Shown piece by piece: positions 35,341 through 42,858 of a stretch of DNA of 64,000 nucleotides. This DNA is from JAUIJL01 sp965366625 (GTDB lineage Bacteria; Acidobacteriota; Thermoanaerobaculia; Multivoradales; J023), in the NCBI GenBank assembly GCA_965366625.1, contig CBDUGP010000039.1, positions 1-64,000 of the forward strand, given 5' to 3'. How positions within the stretch are numbered: the first letter of the stretch is position 1; the number at the start of each line of letters is the position of its first letter. Made by a program: the position numbers and the translations under genes. Below the pieces are notes generated by a model that was not told where the DNA came from, searched no databases, and saw only the letters and a list, made by a program, of their open reading frames with translations.

Positions 35341-37326
35341 ATGAAAAAGCTCAGCCTGATTCTAGTGCTCGTCGTTTTTCTTGCGTCCCTCGCATGTGGC
35401 CCCGGAGCCGGCGATGGTCGTCGGGTGCTGATCCTCGGGCTCGATGGAATGGACCCCCAAACCGTGGACTTGATGATGTCCGAGGGGCTCCTGCCGAATT
35501 TCGCCCGCATGCGCCAAGAAGGGGCCTACGGTCGATTGGAGAGCCAGAAGCCGCTGCTTTCACCGATCATTTGGACCACCATCGCCACCGGCAAAACCGC
35601 CGACCAGCACGGCATCGGCCATTTTGTCGCCCAATCCGCCTCGGGCGAGCAGCTGCCGGTGACCTCTCAGATGCGCAAGGTCAAAGCGATGTGGAATATC
35701 GCTTCGGATGCCGGTCGACAAGTCGCGACCGTGGGCTGGTGGGCCACCTGGCCACCGGAAACCGTCAATGGCGCAGTGGTCAGCGATCACACGGCTTATC
35801 ACTTCCTTTTTGAAGAAGGTTTAACCGGCGGGGACGGGCCGGCGGATCAAGGGGGCGATAAAACCTATCCCCCGGAGCTGTTGGCCGAAATCGAGCCCAT
35901 GTTGCGTCGGCCGTCGGACCTGTCCTTCGACGAACTCGAGACTTATGTCGACGTGAGCCAGGAAGATTTCGCCAAAACCTTTGATTTTCAAGACGACTTG
36001 GCCCACTTCAAATGGGCTCTGGCCACCGCCCAAAGCTATCGCGACATCGGGCTCGGCCTTTGGCGTGACAAGAAACCGGACCTCGGTCTCGTTTATATCG
36101 AAGGCACCGACTCCACCTCCCACCTATTCGGTCATCTATTCCGGGCCGAAGGTTTAGGTGGCGAGCTGGCCGAGCAGCAACGGAAATTCGGCGGCACCGT
36201 GGAGCAAATGTACCGCTTCGCCGATGAGCTGCTCGGCTCCTATCTCGACGCGTTGGACGGCAACACGGTTTTGATGGTGATTTCCGACCACGGCTTCGAG
36301 CTCGGCGCCTTGCACGACGATCCCTCGCGCACCCGGGATCTACGGCGGGTGAGCGAGAAATTTCATCGATTGCACGGCATCTTTTATGCCTACGGTGCCG
36401 GGGTCAAGGCAGGGGCGCGCGTCCAAGATGCCAACATCACCGACATTGCACCCACTGTGCTGTCCCTGCTCGGCCTACCACCTGCTGCCGACATGTCCGG
36501 TCGGGTGTTGTCGGAAGCGTTCATCGACATGCCGGACCGACAGAGAATCGCCACCTATGAATCCATCGACGGCTCGTCATCGGGCGATCCAAGCGCGGGA
36601 TCGAGTCAGATCAGCCAAGCCCAATTGGAGCATTTGCGCAGCTTGGGTTATATCGGCAGTGAAGGGGAATCGACCACCGTTTCTCCTCAGGGTGACCGCA
36701 ATCTGGCGGCTATCCACTTCCAACAAGGGAAATATCGCGAGGCGGCCAAGCTCTACAAGCAGCTGATCGACGCCGATCCCGAGGACGCCTCTTTGCGCGC
36801 CAGCTTGGCCGGTGTGTTGGGCATGATGGAGCGTTACGACCTGGCGTTGGAGGAACTGAACAAGGCGATCGCGCTCGAGCCGCTGAACATTGAGGCTTTT
36901 CACAACCGGGCAGTGATTCAAGAGCGTCTGGGCAAGGCGGATCAAGCGGTGCTCGATTATGAGCGTGCCTTGCGCTACAACCCGCAATACGAGCCGTCCC
37001 GCAGCGCCTACCAACGCCTGACCGGGCGGGTCGATGTACGGGCACCGCGCAACGACGCGGAGGCGAAAGCTTCAGACCTGGTTCAAAAGGCGAGCATGGA
37101 GGCCCGACGAGCCAACTACGATGCGGCCTTGGAGCTATTGGATCAAGCGGAAGCCATCGCGCCGTCCTACGTGCTGACCTATCAATATCGATCGAATGTG
37201 GCCTATTTGATGGGCGATATTGATTTAGGGGTCGCGGCGTTGGAAAAAGCCTTGGAAATCGAGCCGGACAACGCTCTCTTCCAACGCAATCTGCAGCAGC
37301 TCAAAGCGCCCGCGAACCAACCGTGA
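35341..37326 (+). CDS. Lipoprotein: type I phosphodiesterase/alkaline phosphatase-superfamily enzyme fused to TPR repeats
   Basis: The 661-aa lipoprotein has a lipobox (LASLAC, Cys19). Residues about 25-400 form an alkaline-phosphatase-superfamily phosphodiesterase domain: metal ligand Asp in LILGLDGMDP, nucleophile Thr in PIIWTTIATGK, GTDSTSHLFGH, and a second metal site in MVISDHGFELG. After a Gly/Ser linker come at least four TPR repeats (about 455-655; for example AAIHFQQGKYREAAKLYKQL). The joining sequence includes LEHLRSLGYIG, a segment I recall at the ends of sulfatase/phosphodiesterase domains in this phylum. Predicted periplasmic or outer-membrane location. The substrate is not predictable. 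Confidence 0.88.
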   Translation: MKKLSLILVLVVFLASLACGPGAGDGRRVLILGLDGMDPQTVDLMMSEGLLPNFARMRQEGAYGRLESQKPLLSPIIWTTIATGKTADQHGIGHFVAQSASGEQLPVTSQMRKVKAMWNIASDAGRQVATVGWWATWPPETVNGAVVSDHTAYHFLFEEGLTGGDGPADQGGDKTYPPELLAEIEPMLRRPSDLSFDELETYVDVSQEDFAKTFDFQDDLAHFKWALATAQSYRDIGLGLWRDKKPDLGLVYIEGTDSTSHLFGHLFRAEGLGGELAEQQRKFGGTVEQMYRFADELLGSYLDALDGNTVLMVISDHGFELGALHDDPSRTRDLRRVSEKFHRLHGIFYAYGAGVKAGARVQDANITDIAPTVLSLLGLPPAADMSGRVLSEAFIDMPDRQRIATYESIDGSSSGDPSAGSSQISQAQLEHLRSLGYIGSEGESTTVSPQGDRNLAAIHFQQGKYREAAKLYKQLIDADPEDASLRASLAGVLGMMERYDLALEELNKAIALEPLNIEAFHNRAVIQERLGKADQAVLDYERALRYNPQYEPSRSAYQRLTGRVDVRAPRNDAEAKASDLVQKASMEARRANYDAALELLDQAEAIAPSYVLTYQYRSNVAYLMGDIDLGVAALEKALEIEPDNALFQRNLQQLKAPANQP

Positions 37327-37424
37327 TCCAAGTGGGTCCAGACGTTTTGCTGCGTTTGCTACACTGGTCTCCACCTTAAGGTTCGACACCACAAGACCCC
37401 GTTGCGTGATGCGTGGAGCTTCTC

Positions 37425-39209
37425 ATGGCGCGAGAACCCGAGAGCCGATCCCCCAAGCCGGCTGACCGCACCCGGGCGGGAAGTGCCCGCGCGCCGGTTG
37501 GGCAAGGGCAACCGTCGAGCTTCAGAACCCGGCTGAGCGAAATGCCGAACGTAGAGCCGGCCACCTTGTCGGCCTACGGAGCGGGAGAGCCTCATCGTCG
37601 CGTTCTGGAAGCTGTCGAAGCCTCGATGGCGAGCCACCGAGGACGGTGTCTGGTGCAAATGACGGCAGGCAGTGGTTTGGAATCGGTGGCGCGAGCGCTC
37701 ATCTACCGATTGCTTAGATTTGCCGGGGCGCGTCGGATTCTGCTCCTGACCGACGGTGATGGAGTGGGCTTTACGGAACTCGGCCGTCTCGAAAGCCTTG
37801 AGGTGGGAGACGGCTCCACGTTCGGCGAGCATTTCCAAATCGACCACTGGGCCGAGAACTCCGGACCGCAAAAATTAGACGCATCGACCCGGGTCTTAAT
37901 CGCCACTCCGGAGCTGCTGTGCTCCTTTTCAGAAAGCGCTGAGTCGGCCGAGGACCTGCCGCGGCCCATGTATCTTTCCGAGCTACCACCGGAGACCTTC
38001 GAAGCGGTGATGCTTATCGGCGGTCGCACGTCGTCTTTTTCCAGCTGCCGATTGCTCGCTGAATACTTCGAGGCATTCTGGGTCGGCCTCGTTCGATCGC
38101 CATCGAAACAGGCCCTGGACCTTTTCGAGCACAACCTGCCGGCGGAATATCGCCACGAGCAAGCGGTGGCCGACGGCCTCAAAGTGGACGTGGACTTCTA
38201 TCGGCCCCGGTTTTCATTGGAAGGCGGTTGGCTGCTCGAACGAAAGCCAAACGTGGAGGTCGTCGATTGGAGTCGAAGGACCCGCGCCGCTCGGTGGCAG
38301 CCATCGATCGGGCAGGCCCCCAAAAGCGCCTCCTCTGCGGAAACGCGGATGTCACACGAAGCACTTCGATCACTGATCAGAAGGCTCAAAGATCGATGGC
38401 TGGCCGAGCTATTTCCAGGGCGAGATCATCTTCCGAAGACCTTGATCTACGTTGCCGACGGCGATCAGGCTCGGCAAGTTGCCGAGGTGATTTCCGATGA
38501 GTTGGATCTCGACGACGGTTTTTGCGTTCACCTCACCCGACCGTTCGACCTGGATCCGAAGGCCGGCCCACTCAAGGATTTTAGGGAACATTATCTGCCC
38601 CGATTTGCGCTGGTGGATGCCAGGGCGCGAGGTCTTCGGGTGCCGGCCGTGGAACTCTTGGTGTTGCTCGCGCCGATAGAGGACTCGGCGGAGGTCGATC
38701 ATTGGTTGGGTTGCGCCGGACCCTCGGTGTCGTCCGCAGCTCTCAGGGCCGTGACCCCCGATGCCGAGGCCAAGACCCATCTGGTGGTTTTGGATGGGGT
38801 CGGCACCTTGGATGATGGGCCGTACGAGATCAAATCTCTACTACAAAGCCCATTATTGGGGATCGAAAAACTCATAGAGCACCTGGCTCATGGACGTGTG
38901 GATTCGGTGTTGGTCCACACCCTGGTCGGACGCCTCACGCGCCTGGCCCAACGGCTCGATCCCGAGGCCCACGGCCGTCTGGCCCAAGCCGCTGAAGGTC
39001 AGAGCCTGTGGTCCATCACCCGCCGCTTGGTCGATGCCCTCGACATCGATCACCAGCTCGCCTGGGCCCAAGCCCACGCGGCCCTAAAAGAAGGCGACCT
39101 GCCCGACGAGGCCCAAGTCTCAGAAGCGGCCCGTCACCTGATCCAAGCCGCCGCTGCGCCCTTGATTGAGCGTCCCGAACTCGGTCGGCTCCTGATCGAG
39201 CTGTCTTGA
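37425..39209 (+). CDS. HsdR-like SF2 helicase homologue with degenerate ATPase motifs
   Basis: The 594-aa protein follows the layout of type I restriction R-subunit/EcoEI-like helicases, but the catalytic motifs are replaced. Where family members read MATGTGKT, this has MTAGSGLES (79-87), so the Walker A Lys and Thr are gone. Where DECHRS is expected after VMLI, it reads GGRTSS. The C-terminal RecA-like lobe is recognisable: KTLIYVADGDQARQVAEVI, and LVDARARGLRVPAVELLVLLAP in the position of the family's TVDLLTTGIDVP segment. The tail (VGRLTRLAQRLDPEAH) resembles the EcoEI_R C-terminal domain. No hsdM/hsdS gene is nearby. The start was chosen at 37425 because GGAG precedes it; a GTG at 37413 is possible. 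Function unknown. Confidence 0.65.
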   Translation: MAREPESRSPKPADRTRAGSARAPVGQGQPSSFRTRLSEMPNVEPATLSAYGAGEPHRRVLEAVEASMASHRGRCLVQMTAGSGLESVARALIYRLLRFAGARRILLLTDGDGVGFTELGRLESLEVGDGSTFGEHFQIDHWAENSGPQKLDASTRVLIATPELLCSFSESAESAEDLPRPMYLSELPPETFEAVMLIGGRTSSFSSCRLLAEYFEAFWVGLVRSPSKQALDLFEHNLPAEYRHEQAVADGLKVDVDFYRPRFSLEGGWLLERKPNVEVVDWSRRTRAARWQPSIGQAPKSASSAETRMSHEALRSLIRRLKDRWLAELFPGRDHLPKTLIYVADGDQARQVAEVISDELDLDDGFCVHLTRPFDLDPKAGPLKDFREHYLPRFALVDARARGLRVPAVELLVLLAPIEDSAEVDHWLGCAGPSVSSAALRAVTPDAEAKTHLVVLDGVGTLDDGPYEIKSLLQSPLLGIEKLIEHLAHGRVDSVLVHTLVGRLTRLAQRLDPEAHGRLAQAAEGQSLWSITRRLVDALDIDHQLAWAQAHAALKEGDLPDEAQVSEAARHLIQAAAAPLIERPELGRLLIELS

Positions 39210-39521
39210 TCAGCGGGCGGAATCCTACCCATCTAATGTAGGCCGCCTGCTCTTCGTGCTCCTGACCGTGGCGATCGGCGAAGCGAAACGAAACGATGCC
39301 GGCTCGGAGCCATGGACAGGTGGAAGATGCAATGCTGCTCCCAGCCGTATTCGACGGCTTGGAGAAGCTGGCTCGGATCAGTGCGTATGTCTTGACAGGA
39401 AAAACTGATGTAATTAACCTAGCCTATATATCCGCAATGAGCTTCGCTCATGAACCCTGGGCTTGATAGGTAGCGGTGATTTGCCGAAGCTCGCCCGTCA
39501 CTTCGCTTCGAGGAGAAGAGA
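39210..39521. other. Intergenic region with promoter
   Basis: This 312-bp region ends in a GAGGAGAAGAG ribosome-binding site. It contains a good sigma-70-type promoter (39392-39420) for the small secreted peptide gene. The first 180 bp hold nothing recognised. Confidence 0.5.
39392..39420 (+). promoter_or_regulatory. Predicted sigma-70 promoter
   Basis: TTGACA, a 17-bp A-rich spacer, then TAACCT. It is one of the best -35/-10 pairs in the window. It lies 100 bp upstream of the 79-aa secreted peptide gene. Confidence 0.6.
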
Positions 39522-39761
39522 ATGCACGTGTTCCTGAAGAAATCCGCCGTCCTAGTCGCCATCGTCGCCGTCGGCATCCTGGCCCCCTCGGCCATCGGCA
39601 CGGCCCCCGCCGGCGCCTTCGAGTACTTTGAGTACTGCCCGGCTCAGGAGTGCCTCGGCGGCACGTTGTATACGGTCGGCGTGTGCGACGAAGGTGGGCA
39701 GACGTTTGTTGTACGCGAAGATTATTGGGGCAATCGCTGCTACCAATCGTTCCCGCTGTGA
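39522..39761 (+). CDS. Small secreted cysteine-containing peptide
   Basis: This encodes a 79-residue preprotein with a textbook signal peptide (KKSAVLVAIVAVGILAPSA, cleavage probably after APAGA). The mature ~47-residue peptide is FEYFEYCPAQECLGG-like at its start and has four cysteines, suggesting two disulfides, plus many aromatic residues. GAGGAGAAGAG forms an excellent ribosome-binding site, and a strong promoter lies upstream. No homologue comes to mind. It could be a secreted structural or antimicrobial peptide, but there is no evidence for either. Confidence 0.7.
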   Translation: MHVFLKKSAVLVAIVAVGILAPSAIGTAPAGAFEYFEYCPAQECLGGTLYTVGVCDEGGQTFVVREDYWGNRCYQSFPL

Positions 39762-39939
39762 TCCCGGCGCCCTGGAGGCCGTCCCCAGGGCGCGAGGTCT
39801 GCCGGTCCCGGCCAACCCCATGCCGCCAGGTCCTGCGGCGTGGAGACAGCGATCTTTGCGGACGTCTCGTTCCGGTTTCCGTCATGGAGAAGCCATTGAA
39901 GTTTGAAAAGTTCACGCATGCTTACAAAAGCAGGTCGTA

Positions 39940-40779
39940 ATGAGCCCGACTCCTGTACCCTCGGAACTCGACCGGTTGGCGAGACTGCCCGCTTGGGAAT
40001 GGCCTTCTAGCGCCGCTGACGTGATTCTAGGCTCCCTAAGGGACACCGAGACGACATCTTCGGGCAAGCTGATCGCCGCAAGGCTGGCGGGTGATCTCGT
40101 CGTCATGAACGATGAGATTGCCGACGCGTTGCTGGCGATTGTTCAAAACGGAGATTCAGACGAGAAATTGCGCGGCGCAGCGGCCATTGCGTTCGGCGCG
40201 GTGTTGGAGGAAGTCGATATCGATGGATTCAATGATTTCGAGCCTCCCAGCGTCACTGAGGCCACGTTTCATCGGATTCAAGACACCCTCAAAAAGGTCT
40301 ACTTCGACGGCGCGGCACCCGTGCTCGTCCGGCGTCGTGCCCTAGAGGCTTCCATTCGAGAGCCCCGAGATTGGCATGCCGGAGCGGTCGCTGCAGCTTG
40401 GGCCACCGGTGATCGAAATTGGCAAGTGACCGCTGTTTTTGCCATGGGTTGGATGCCCGGCTTTGAGGACCAAATCGTCGAAGCCCTTGAAAGCGAAGAC
40501 GAACTCCTGCTGAGCGAAGCGGTGACCGCGGCCGGTATGCGTGAACTCGACGCGGCTTGGCCTGTCGTCACCCGGCTCTTGAGTTCTCGGGATACGGACA
40601 AGAATCTCTTAGTTGCCGCCATCGAAGCAGCATGCTCGATTCGTCCAAAGGAAGCTCGTTCCGCCCTGTCCGACGCGCTGCGCAGCAATGACGAGGACAT
40701 TGCAGAATTGGCTCAAGAAGCCCTCGACATGGCGGAAGCTCTATCTGGGAATCCTTGGGACGACGAAGACTTTTTTTGA
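39940..40779 (+). CDS. HEAT-repeat protein
   Basis: The 279-aa product has several helical repeats of about 30-35 residues (for example WQVTAVFAMGWMPGFEDQIV, then LLLSEAVTAAGMRELDAAWP). These are typical of PBS-lyase/EZ-type HEAT repeats. It ends in the acidic tail NPWDDEDFF. No signal peptide; cytosolic scaffold or adaptor is likely. The 3' end sits on the boundary of a region of gene remnants. Confidence 0.7.
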   Translation: MSPTPVPSELDRLARLPAWEWPSSAADVILGSLRDTETTSSGKLIAARLAGDLVVMNDEIADALLAIVQNGDSDEKLRGAAAIAFGAVLEEVDIDGFNDFEPPSVTEATFHRIQDTLKKVYFDGAAPVLVRRRALEASIREPRDWHAGAVAAAWATGDRNWQVTAVFAMGWMPGFEDQIVEALESEDELLLSEAVTAAGMRELDAAWPVVTRLLSSRDTDKNLLVAAIEAACSIRPKEARSALSDALRSNDEDIAELAQEALDMAEALSGNPWDDEDFF

Positions 40780-40785
40780 GCCCAC

Positions 40786-40839
40786 TAACAGGCTGTGGCG
40801 GAAGTCTCGCGCCGGCTCGGTCCAGACTATTTCAGCCAT
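40786..40839 (-). pseudogene. N-terminal remnant of a ParE/RelE-type toxin
   Basis: On the minus strand, ATG at 40839 begins MAEIVWTEPARDFRHSL, which has the opening typical of ParE/RelE toxins. It overlaps the antitoxin stop as real toxin-antitoxin pairs do. The reading then runs into the antisense of the HEAT-repeat gene, so only about 17 residues survive. Confidence 0.55.
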
Positions 40840-40970
40840 CGAGTCATACGATTTTTGGCTTCGGCGTGCGATACCACGCGATCTTCTGCGATAGCCGTTT
40901 CGCCGCGGGCGATACCTTCGAGCAGATCCATGCGCTGCTGCAGAAGCTCAAAGGTCTCAACATCGACAAT
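40827..40970 (-). pseudogene. C-terminal remnant of a Phd/YefM-like antitoxin
   Basis: The minus strand encodes about 47 residues, VDVETFELLQQRMDLLEGI and onward to NRMTRWLK-stop. This fits the C-terminal half of Phd/YefM/RelB-type antitoxins. The N-terminal DNA-binding half is missing: the sequence is cut at about 40970, where histidine-kinase homology begins on the other strand. Confidence 0.6.
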
Positions 40971-40972
40971 TG

Positions 40973-41470
40973 GGCTTCAGCCACTTGCTGGCCCAAGGCG
41001 CCCTCGATGGAGACCAAGGCCGATACCTAAAGGCCATTCAACGCAACGCGGAATCCTTATTGGGAGTGATCGACGACATCCTCGACCTATCGAGAATCGA
41101 AGTCGGACGAATCGAGCTGAGCCCAAAGCCTTTTAGGCTCAGCTCCTTGGTGGATGAGGTGGCGGAACGGTTCTCCCAGCCCATTCAAGCCAAAGGGCTG
41201 AGTTTGCGCCGGCACATAGACCCGCAAGTACCGAGCACCCTGATCGGGGACCGGTCCCGCCTGGGGCAGGTTCTCAATAACCTTTTCGGAAATGCTATTA
41301 AATTTACTTCTGAAGGAAGCATCTCGCTGGCGGTTTCGGTGGCAGAGCATCTGGACGGTGAGGTCATCCTGCGAATGACCGTCCAAGACACAGGGACGGG
41401 AATGGCTGAGGAAGACACCCAGGAGATCTTCGAGACCTTTTCGCAAATCGATGCCTCGATCGAGAGGCGA
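40973..41470 (+). pseudogene. Fragment of a sensor histidine kinase
   Basis: About 165 residues match a histidine kinase from just after the phospho-His helix (GFSHLLAQGAL; NAESLLGVIDDILDLSRIEVG) through the N-box (LGQVLNNLFGNAIKFTSEG) and DTGTGMAEEDT, to SQIDASIERR. The phospho-acceptor His lies in the missing N-terminus. The sequence stops before the GxGLGL box. Both ends are truncated, so no functional kinase is expected. A TTG at 40970 leaves it open, but I call it a remnant. Confidence 0.75.
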
Positions 41471-41631
41471 TCATCATGTTGCTTCGCTATCGAACGACTG
41501 CCGGCAAGCTGGCTCGGGCCCGGATGAGCCGTCAACAGCGCCACAAGCATCGCTCTCACCAGCAACGGAAGCCCAGACAGTCGTCAATCGCCTTATGCTA
41601 CCTTGGTTGGAAGGGATTCGTGGAAAGCCGG

Positions 41632-41659
41632 ATACTCATTGAAGTATACTCATTGTATA
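41632..41659 (+). promoter_or_regulatory. Predicted MazE operator/promoter
   Basis: ATACTCATTG occurs twice, 14 bp apart (41632 and 41646). The second copy is part of an inverted repeat TATAC-TCATT-GTATA (41645-41659). Both lie just ahead of the mazE ribosome-binding site AAGGAG, as expected for an autoregulated toxin-antitoxin promoter. Confidence 0.6.
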
Positions 41660-41676
41660 GCTAGAAGAAGGAGCGC

Positions 41677-41919
41677 ATGCAGACCAAAGTTCAAAAGTGG
41701 GGCAACAGCCTGGGTCTTCGTATCCCGAAGTCCTTCGCCGAGCAGGCCGGAGTCGAAGCAGGTTCCGAGGTGGATCTTTCCGTAAAGAACGGTGAACTCA
41801 TCATTCGACCGCGTCGCCTTCCCAGATACGATCTTGAAGACCTGCTCCACGGAATCACTGCGGAAAATACCCACGCGGAGGTTGAGACAGGCGATCGGGT
41901 TGGGCGGGAAGTCTGGTAG
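41677..41919 (+). CDS. mazE: MazE-type antitoxin (AbrB/SpoVT fold)
   Basis: The 80-aa antitoxin has an N-terminal swapped-hairpin AbrB DNA-binding domain (VQKWGNSLGLRIPKSFAEQAG). Its acidic C-terminus (DLEDLLHGITAENTHAEVE) is the usual MazF-binding tail. It represses its own promoter (repeats at 41632-41659) and neutralises MazF. Its stop TAG shares one base with the GTG start of mazF. Confidence 0.92.
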   Translation: MQTKVQKWGNSLGLRIPKSFAEQAGVEAGSEVDLSVKNGELIIRPRRLPRYDLEDLLHGITAENTHAEVETGDRVGREVW

Positions 41920-42263
41920 TGGCGAAGGCATACGTTCCAGAACGGGGCGATATCGTCTGGCTGCAATTCGATCCACAAGCTGGACACGAGCAGGCTGGCC
42001 ATCGACCCGCATTTGTCGTCTCTCCCCGCGCCTACAACAAGAAGGTAGGGCTGGCACTATTTTGTCCGATCACATCTAGGGCCAAGGGCTATCCATTTGA
42101 AGTCCCATTGCCCGAGGAGTGCAAGGCCCGTGGGTCTATCTTGTCGGACCAACTGAAGAGCTTGGATTGGAAAGCTCGCAAGGCGACTCGATTCGACGCA
42201 GCCCCTGAAGAAGTGGTTCAAGAAGTCACAGCGCGTATCCTGGCCCTCGTGGGCCCCCAATAG
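41919..42263 (+). CDS. mazF: MazF-type mRNA endoribonuclease toxin
   Basis: The 114-aa toxin has the PemK/MazF fold: VPERGDIVWLQFDPQAGHEQ near the N-terminus, RPAFVVSPRAYN, and CPITSRAKGYPFEVPLP. SILSDQLKSLDW includes the usual catalytic-region Ser/Asp-Gln. It cleaves mRNA at short sequence motifs, which cannot be predicted here. Start GTG overlaps the antitoxin stop. It is full length with no visible defects, so the pair looks functional. Confidence 0.93.
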   Translation: MAKAYVPERGDIVWLQFDPQAGHEQAGHRPAFVVSPRAYNKKVGLALFCPITSRAKGYPFEVPLPEECKARGSILSDQLKSLDWKARKATRFDAAPEEVVQEVTARILALVGPQ

Positions 42264-42271
42264 GCCCCTTC

Positions 42272-42709
42272 GTGCCTGGCCCCTTCGTGCCAGCCACTTT
42301 GCCCTCCGTGCCAGCCACTCTGGGAACGCAACTCCTTCCGTGTGCCCTCGAATCCCAGTCCCGACCAGCTGCCCTGGCCATGGGTCTACGGCGACGCCAT
42401 GCAGTCTCCGGCCGGCGGGGTCCCAACACGCCCACTGCCCAACAGATGGAAAATATGGTCCATCACTTCGGCAGCATGGGAACCCTCGAAGAACGTCCGG
42501 GCCCTGAGGACGATCCCAACGTGCCGAGCCGACTCTTGGTCGCCACCTTTGGCCCCGGCCTACCGATCCCAACCGATACCGACACTGCCGCCGAAACCAC
42601 GGCACGCCTCGCCAAGGCCCACAAGGCGATCCAAAACGACACCGGCTGGGCGTCCTCCGAGGAGGCGGCCCGAGCGCCGTTACCGGTCAAGGTACCGAAG
42701 AAGAAATAA
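42272..42709 (+). CDS. Uncertain hypothetical protein, possibly frameshifted
   Basis: The 145-aa frame has GC-rich third codon positions and ordinary composition from about residue 50 to the end (TPTAQQMENMVHHFGSMG, then KVPKKK-stop), followed by a strong hairpin. The first 50 residues are low complexity from a repeat. A different frame over 42342-42440 (DQLPWPWVYGDAMQSPAGG) looks equally protein-like, so a frameshifted or fused remnant is possible. No family was recognised. Confidence 0.3.
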   Translation: MPGPFVPATLPSVPATLGTQLLPCALESQSRPAALAMGLRRRHAVSGRRGPNTPTAQQMENMVHHFGSMGTLEERPGPEDDPNVPSRLLVATFGPGLPIPTDTDTAAETTARLAKAHKAIQNDTGWASSEEAARAPLPVKVPKKK

Positions 42710-42717
42710 ACCAAGCA

Positions 42718-42742
42718 GTCGGGTGCCGACTCGGCACCCGAC
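42718..42742 (+). terminator. Hairpin after the uncertain ORF
   Basis: A GTCGGGTGCC / GGCACCCGAC 10-bp perfect stem with a 5-nt loop begins 8 bp after the TAA at 42709. No T-tract follows. Confidence 0.55.
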
Positions 42743-42858
42743 CGACATCTCCGATTCTTGGTATCCCGTTCCGAGCAACACCCCGTCGGCGCTACTACGA
42801 GCTGCGGGGTTGGGAATGGCCTGAGTAACCACGGCCGGCCATCGCTAGGGTGTCCGGG

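Larger units (their letters stand above)
42264..42858. other. Region downstream of mazF: degenerate repeats and one uncertain ORF
   Basis: CCCTTCGTGCC-type units repeat near 42267-42330. An uncertain ORF (42272-42709) ends 8 bp before a strong hairpin. The last 115 bp before the hydrolase stop hold nothing recognised. Confidence 0.4.

Noticed and set aside
41451..41664. Short frames between the kinase fragment and mazE
   Set aside because: Basic, low-complexity readings with no family; considered debris of the scar region.
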